Part shown: piece by piece, positions 60,530 to 64,000 of the stretch | How positions within the stretch are numbered: the first letter of the stretch is position 1 | Layout of the letters: every line of letters begins with the position of its first letter | Translations under genes and position numbers: made by a program | Notes under the pieces: model-generated | The model's database searches: none | The model's input: the letters and a program-made list of their open reading frames with translations, nothing else | What the model was told of the DNA's origin: nothing | NCBI RefSeq assembly: GCF_000380505.1 | Contig: NZ_AQYH01000005.1 | Location: 186,001 to 250,000 of the forward strand | Reading direction: 5' to 3' | Length of the DNA stretch: 64,000 bases | Origin: Kaistia granuli DSM 23481 | GTDB lineage: Bacteria > Pseudomonadota > Alphaproteobacteria > Rhizobiales > Kaistiaceae

Positions 60530-62176
60530 CTAGCCCGATGTGATCCTGTCGGAGGCTTCCGTCGCGGCCAGCAGGCGCTTCGCCTGGCCGATCCAGTCGT
60601 CCCGGCCGATGCGGCCCCGCAGCCCGAGCCTGGCGTCTAGCGCGGTCGCCTGCTTGGCCGTCAGCCGGGCCAGCTGCGCCAGGCGGACGATGCCGGCGGC
60701 GTTCAGGCTCGCCTCCAGCTTCGGCCCGATGCCGGCGATGCGTTTCAGGTCGTCGGCCGGCGTGGCCGGCGACGCCTTCTCGGCGGCAACGACTTTCGGC
60801 CGGGCCCTCGCGACAACCGGCTTTGGCGCCGCAATGCCGACCGGGGCCGGTCTGCCCGCTGACTTCGCGACCACCGGCTTCGGCGCCGCCGCCTCGGACG
60901 GCGTCGTCGCCGGCGCGGCGCGGCGCGGCTGGTTGTGGGTCAGCACGAAATCGCTGATGCGCGGCGCGATCTCGGCGCGGAAGCGCGAGCCGTTGAAAAC
61001 GCCGTAGTGGCCGACCTTCGGCTGCACGTAATGCGCCCGCATGTCGGCCGGGATGTTGGTGCACAGATGCTGCGCCGCCTCGGTCTGGCCGACGCCGGAA
61101 ATGTCGTCGTTCTCGCCCTCGACGGTCAGAAGCGCGATGTTGCGGATCGCCGTCAAATCGACCGGCACGCCGCGATGGGTCATCGTGCCCTTCGGCAGCG
61201 CCTGCTGGATGAACACGGTGTCGACGGTCTGCAGATAGAACTCGGCCGTCAGGTCCATCACGGCGAGGTATTCGTCGTAGAAGTCGCGGTGCTTGTCGGC
61301 GCTATCACCGTCGCCCTCGACCAGATGCTTGAACAGGTCCTGATGCGCCGTGACATGGCGGTCGAGGTTCATGCCCATGAAGCCGGAGAGTTGCAGGAAT
61401 CCCGGATAGACGTCGCGCAGCGCGCCGGGGTGCGGGAAGGGCACCTTCATCACGACATTCTCGGCGAACCAGTCGAGGCTCTTGCCGGTGGCGAGTTCGT
61501 TGACGGCGGTCGGATTGATGCGGGTGTCGATCGGCCCGCCCATCAGCGTCATCGAGCGCGGCGCCAAGCGGTCGCCCGCCGCCTCCATCAGGGCGGCGGC
61601 GGCGATCACCGGCACCGCCGGCTGGCAGACGCCAACCACATGCACGTCCTCGCCGAGGAAATGCAGCATCTCGATGAGATAGTCGATGTAGTCGTCGAGA
61701 TCGAACGAGCCATCGGCGAGCGGCACCATGCGCGCATCGACCCAGTCGGTGATGTAGACCTCATGCCGGGGCAGCATCGCCTCGACCGTGCCGCGCAGCA
61801 GCGTCGCATAGTGGCCCGACATCGGCGCGACGATCAGCAGCTTCGGATCCTTGCGCGGCTTTTCCAGCGCGCGCTCGAAATGCAGCAGTTCGCAGAACGG
61901 CTTCCGCCAGACCGTCTTTTCGGTGACCGCGACGCGCGTGCCGCCGACCAGCGTGGTGGCGAGGCCGAAGCTCGGCTTGGCGTAGCGGCGCGTGGTGCGT
62001 TCGAACAGTTCCAGCCCGGCCTGCCAGTTGCGGCCGAGCGGCGTCTGGCTGATCGGGTTCAACGGGCTTTTCAGAAGCAGGCTGAACATGTCGGCGGCCG
62101 CCCGCATGGGCGACATCGCGGCATGGTTCAATTCGTAAAGCTCATAATAAGACAAGGGACCCATTATGCCGTCCAT
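60530..62176 (-). CDS. phaZ: Intracellular PHB depolymerase fused to a helix-hairpin-helix domain
   Basis: A 548-residue protein. Residues 1-410 match intracellular polyhydroxyalkanoate depolymerases: YYELYELNHAAMSPMRAAADM at the start, the catalytic Cys elbow VVGVCQPAVPVI (in place of a Ser lipase box), DTRINPTAVNELA and TVEGENDDISGVGQT, and GVFNGSRFR near the domain end. A Lys/Ala/Pro linker of about 60 residues follows, then a helix-hairpin-helix domain (DLKRIAGIGPKLEASLNAAGIVRLAQLARL, then GRIGRDDWIGQAKRL). The last is the kind found as an extension of alphaproteobacterial L21. It breaks down storage polymer; the role of the added domain is unknown. The ATG follows GGGGAG. Confidence 0.88.
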   Translation of the reverse strand: MDGIMGPLSYYELYELNHAAMSPMRAAADMFSLLLKSPLNPISQTPLGRNWQAGLELFERTTRRYAKPSFGLATTLVGGTRVAVTEKTVWRKPFCELLHFERALEKPRKDPKLLIVAPMSGHYATLLRGTVEAMLPRHEVYITDWVDARMVPLADGSFDLDDYIDYLIEMLHFLGEDVHVVGVCQPAVPVIAAAALMEAAGDRLAPRSMTLMGGPIDTRINPTAVNELATGKSLDWFAENVVMKVPFPHPGALRDVYPGFLQLSGFMGMNLDRHVTAHQDLFKHLVEGDGDSADKHRDFYDEYLAVMDLTAEFYLQTVDTVFIQQALPKGTMTHRGVPVDLTAIRNIALLTVEGENDDISGVGQTEAAQHLCTNIPADMRAHYVQPKVGHYGVFNGSRFRAEIAPRISDFVLTHNQPRRAAPATTPSEAAAPKPVVAKSAGRPAPVGIAAPKPVVARARPKVVAAEKASPATPADDLKRIAGIGPKLEASLNAAGIVRLAQLARLTAKQATALDARLGLRGRIGRDDWIGQAKRLLAATEASDRITSG

Positions 62177-62383
62177 CTGCCGCTCCCCTGGGGATCGGAC
62201 CGGCCGGGTATTCCGTCGGGCAGTAGGGGCGGCGGCCAGCCTTGTGCAATGCAGCATGTAAGGATGATTTTCACCCCGATGCAAGAGTTGGCGGTTCGAT
62301 TTGGCGTCAATTCGCCAGTCCGGGGCCCTGCCATGCTATAAGCCGGCCCAAGAACGACCCATCAGACTGCAGGTGATGTAAGA
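62177..62383. promoter_or_regulatory. Divergent promoter region of phaZ and the RegB-type kinase gene
   Basis: About 200 nt between two diverging genes, moderately A/T-richer than both. It must hold both promoters, but I see no strong consensus hexamers. Confidence 0.4.
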
Positions 62384-63754
62384 ATGCCCGAGCAAGCGCT
62401 TCGATCGCATGACTATGAGGGCAGGCGCCTCAAGCTCGATACGCTGGTGCGGCTCCGGTGGCTGGCGATCGCCGGCCAGACGGCCAGCGTCGTCGCCGTG
62501 CGGTTCTGGCTCGATTTCCCCATGCAGATCGGCCTGTGCCTGGCAGCGATCGCGCTGTCGGCCTGGCTCAATCTCTTCATCAAGATCCGCTATCCGTCCA
62601 GCCTGCGCCTGAAGGGGCGGACGGCGGCGCTGCTGCTCGGCTATGACGTGCTGCAGCTGTCGGTGCTGCTGTTCCTCACCGGCGGCTTGCAGAACCCGTT
62701 CGCGATCCTGATCCTGGTGCCGGTCATGGTGTCGGCGACCACGCTGGCGCCGCGCCTCACCGTGATGCTGGGCGGGCTGGTGATCGTCGCCGTCACGGTG
62801 CTCGGCCTCTGGCACATGCCGCTGCCCTGGGCGGCGGGCGCCTTCATCGCGCTGCCCTTCCTCTACATCCTCGGCGTCTGGGTGGCGCTGACCTGTTCGG
62901 TCGTGTTCATGGGCGTCTACGCGTTTCGCGTGGCGGAGGAGTCGCGCCAACTGGCCGATGCGCTGATGGCAACGGAGCTGGTGTTGGCGCGCGAGCAGCA
63001 TCTCTCCGCCCTCGACGGCCTCGCTGCCGCCGCCGCGCACGAACTCGGCACGCCGCTTGCCACCATCGTCCTGGTCACCAAGGAGCTCGAGCGCGAATTG
63101 CCGCCCGACAGCCCCTATGCCGAGGACATCGCCCTCCTGCGCAGCCAGTCGCAGCGCTGCCGCGACATTCTCGGCAAGCTGACCTCGCTGTCGACCGAGT
63201 CCGACCAGCACATCGACCGCCTGCCGGTCAGCCATTTGCTGTCGGAAGTGGTCGAGCCGCATGCCGAGGCGGGCATCGACATCCGGGTCAAGCTCGAGAG
63301 CGAGAGCGGCAGCGAACCGGTAGGCCGACGTAACCCGGCGATCCTCTACGGCCTCGGCAATCTGGTCGAGAACGCCGTCGATTTCGCCGAGACGACCGTC
63401 GAGATCACGGCGTCCTGGTCGCCCGACAGCGTGACGATTGTGGTCGCCGATGACGGCCCGGGCTTCGCCTCCGAAGTGATCGACCATATCGGCGAGCCCT
63501 ATGTGACGACGCGGGCGCCGACCGCCGAGGCGAGCGAGGATCATGAAGCGGGCGGGCTCGGGCTCGGCTTCTTCATCGCCAAGACGCTGTTGGAGCGGAC
63601 CGGTGCCAAAATCGACCTCTCCAACCGCGAGGCGCCGGCGCATGGCGCCATCGTGCGCATCGTCTGGCCGCGCGACGCGATGGACCGCATCAGCCCCGCC
63701 AGCCAGCCGAGGGCGCTGTTCCAGGATGAGGCGCAGGCGGAAGCGCATGGTTAA
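62384..63754 (+). CDS. actS: Redox-sensing histidine kinase, RegB/ActS/PrrB family
   Basis: A 456-residue sensor. Six membrane helices span roughly residues 25-180, with the quinone-binding motif GGLQNPF at 100-106. The phospho-acceptor His219 is in AAAHELGTPLATI; the redox-active cysteine of the family is present (Cys259 in SQRCRDILGKL). N, G1 and G2 boxes of the ATPase domain (NLVENAVDFAE, DDGPGFA, GLGLGFFIAKTLL) are complete. The pair with the response regulator downstream controls redox-dependent genes such as those of respiration and carbon/nitrogen assimilation. ATG 62384 follows a GTGATGTAAGA stretch. Confidence 0.93.
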   Translation: MPEQALRSHDYEGRRLKLDTLVRLRWLAIAGQTASVVAVRFWLDFPMQIGLCLAAIALSAWLNLFIKIRYPSSLRLKGRTAALLLGYDVLQLSVLLFLTGGLQNPFAILILVPVMVSATTLAPRLTVMLGGLVIVAVTVLGLWHMPLPWAAGAFIALPFLYILGVWVALTCSVVFMGVYAFRVAEESRQLADALMATELVLAREQHLSALDGLAAAAAHELGTPLATIVLVTKELERELPPDSPYAEDIALLRSQSQRCRDILGKLTSLSTESDQHIDRLPVSHLLSEVVEPHAEAGIDIRVKLESESGSEPVGRRNPAILYGLGNLVENAVDFAETTVEITASWSPDSVTIVVADDGPGFASEVIDHIGEPYVTTRAPTAEASEDHEAGGLGLGFFIAKTLLERTGAKIDLSNREAPAHGAIVRIVWPRDAMDRISPASQPRALFQDEAQAEAHG

Positions 63755-63889
63755 TGCGGCAAGAATGGCCAATAGCGCGCGGTTTTGACCATCTTGGTTG
63801 CAGGACGGCCTTGGCGGGGCGGCTTCGGATGCCTATAACCCGCTCTGGAAGGAAAAGAAAAACCTGGGGAGGGGCGGAGTTAAACGTCT

Positions 63890-64000
63890 ATGACAGACTT
63901 AGAAACGGCCGGCCTGTCCGGAACGGACTCCTCGCTCATCATCGTCGATGACGACAAGGCCTTCTTGCAGCGCCTTGCCCGGGCGATGGAAGCTCGCGGC
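63890..64000 (+). CDS. actR: RegA/ActR-type response regulator (5' part)
   Basis: The first 37 codons of a response regulator; the gene runs off the window. SSLIIVDDDKAFLQRLARAMEARG is the start of the receiver domain with the acidic pair that binds Mg. It follows the kinase gene by 135 nt with a GGGGAGGGG purine block upstream. The family pairs with RegB/ActS and carries a Fis-type HTH at its C terminus, outside the window. Confidence 0.9.
   Translation, partial: MTDLETAGLSGTDSSLIIVDDDKAFLQRLARAMEARG

Overview
The window is high-GC DNA that reads as a chromosome segment of an alphaproteobacterium of the order Hyphomicrobiales (Rhizobiales). The evidence is the families present (DUF995, DUF1150, DUF1344, DUF2852, a RegB/ActS kinase with its regulator, intracellular PHB depolymerase), the gene orders lptC-lptA-lptB-rpoN-hpf-ptsN and infC-rpmI-rplT-pheS-pheT, and an ATT start for infC. 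The genus cannot be fixed from sequence alone.

Layout. 1-6.5 kb: tRNA-Ala, an FAD oxidoreductase, a small cytochrome c, an arginine/ornithine-type antiporter flanked by two DUF1344 paralogues, and an aldo/keto reductase. 7.1-17.2 kb: one long plus-strand run. It starts with a split cucumopine-synthase-like pair (helical-bundle protein plus cyclophilin-like DUF3830 protein), then a branched-chain-type ABC importer (binding protein, fused LivH-LivM, two ATPases), then a complete PEP-driven dihydroxyacetone-kinase relay (DhaL, DhaM, HPr, Enzyme I, a small HTH protein, DhaK). It ends in an SDR remnant. I read this as import and breakdown of one unknown compound.

17.6-27.0 kb: an extracellular polysaccharide locus on the minus strand: UDP-xylose synthase, UDP-sugar 4-epimerase, GT2 synthase, UDP-glucose dehydrogenase, DUF995, GH26-like hydrolase, DUF995. 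This matches the layout I remember for the Sinorhizobium meliloti arabinose-containing polysaccharide cluster, which the c-di-GMP-binding AraC-type activator CuxR controls. An AraC-family protein at 17.6-18.7 kb carries an N-terminal RxxxR motif of the kind CuxR uses. Between this locus and a tRNA-Leu lies a decayed tyrosine recombinase, which suggests an old island insertion at the tRNA.

28.2-36.1 kb: adenosine kinase, membrane proteins, endonuclease III, an epimerase-like SDR, and an operon with a hydrolase, a sulfite-oxidase-like protein, a flavin reductase and a GT8 protein. 36.3-41.4 kb: the translation operon. 41.6-49.7 kb: Hsp20, an oxidoreductase, an RNase D-like nuclease, the Lpt export genes, sigma-54, HPF and PtsN. 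49.8-64.0 kb: PolA, a class A PBP, a J-domain protein, a TIM-barrel isomerase, a YgjP-type metalloprotease, DUF2852, a PHB depolymerase fused to a helix-hairpin-helix domain, and the RegB/RegA-type pair, whose regulator runs off the end.

Most of the window is ordinary core genome. The regions worth attention are 7.1-17.4 kb and 17.6-27.9 kb.
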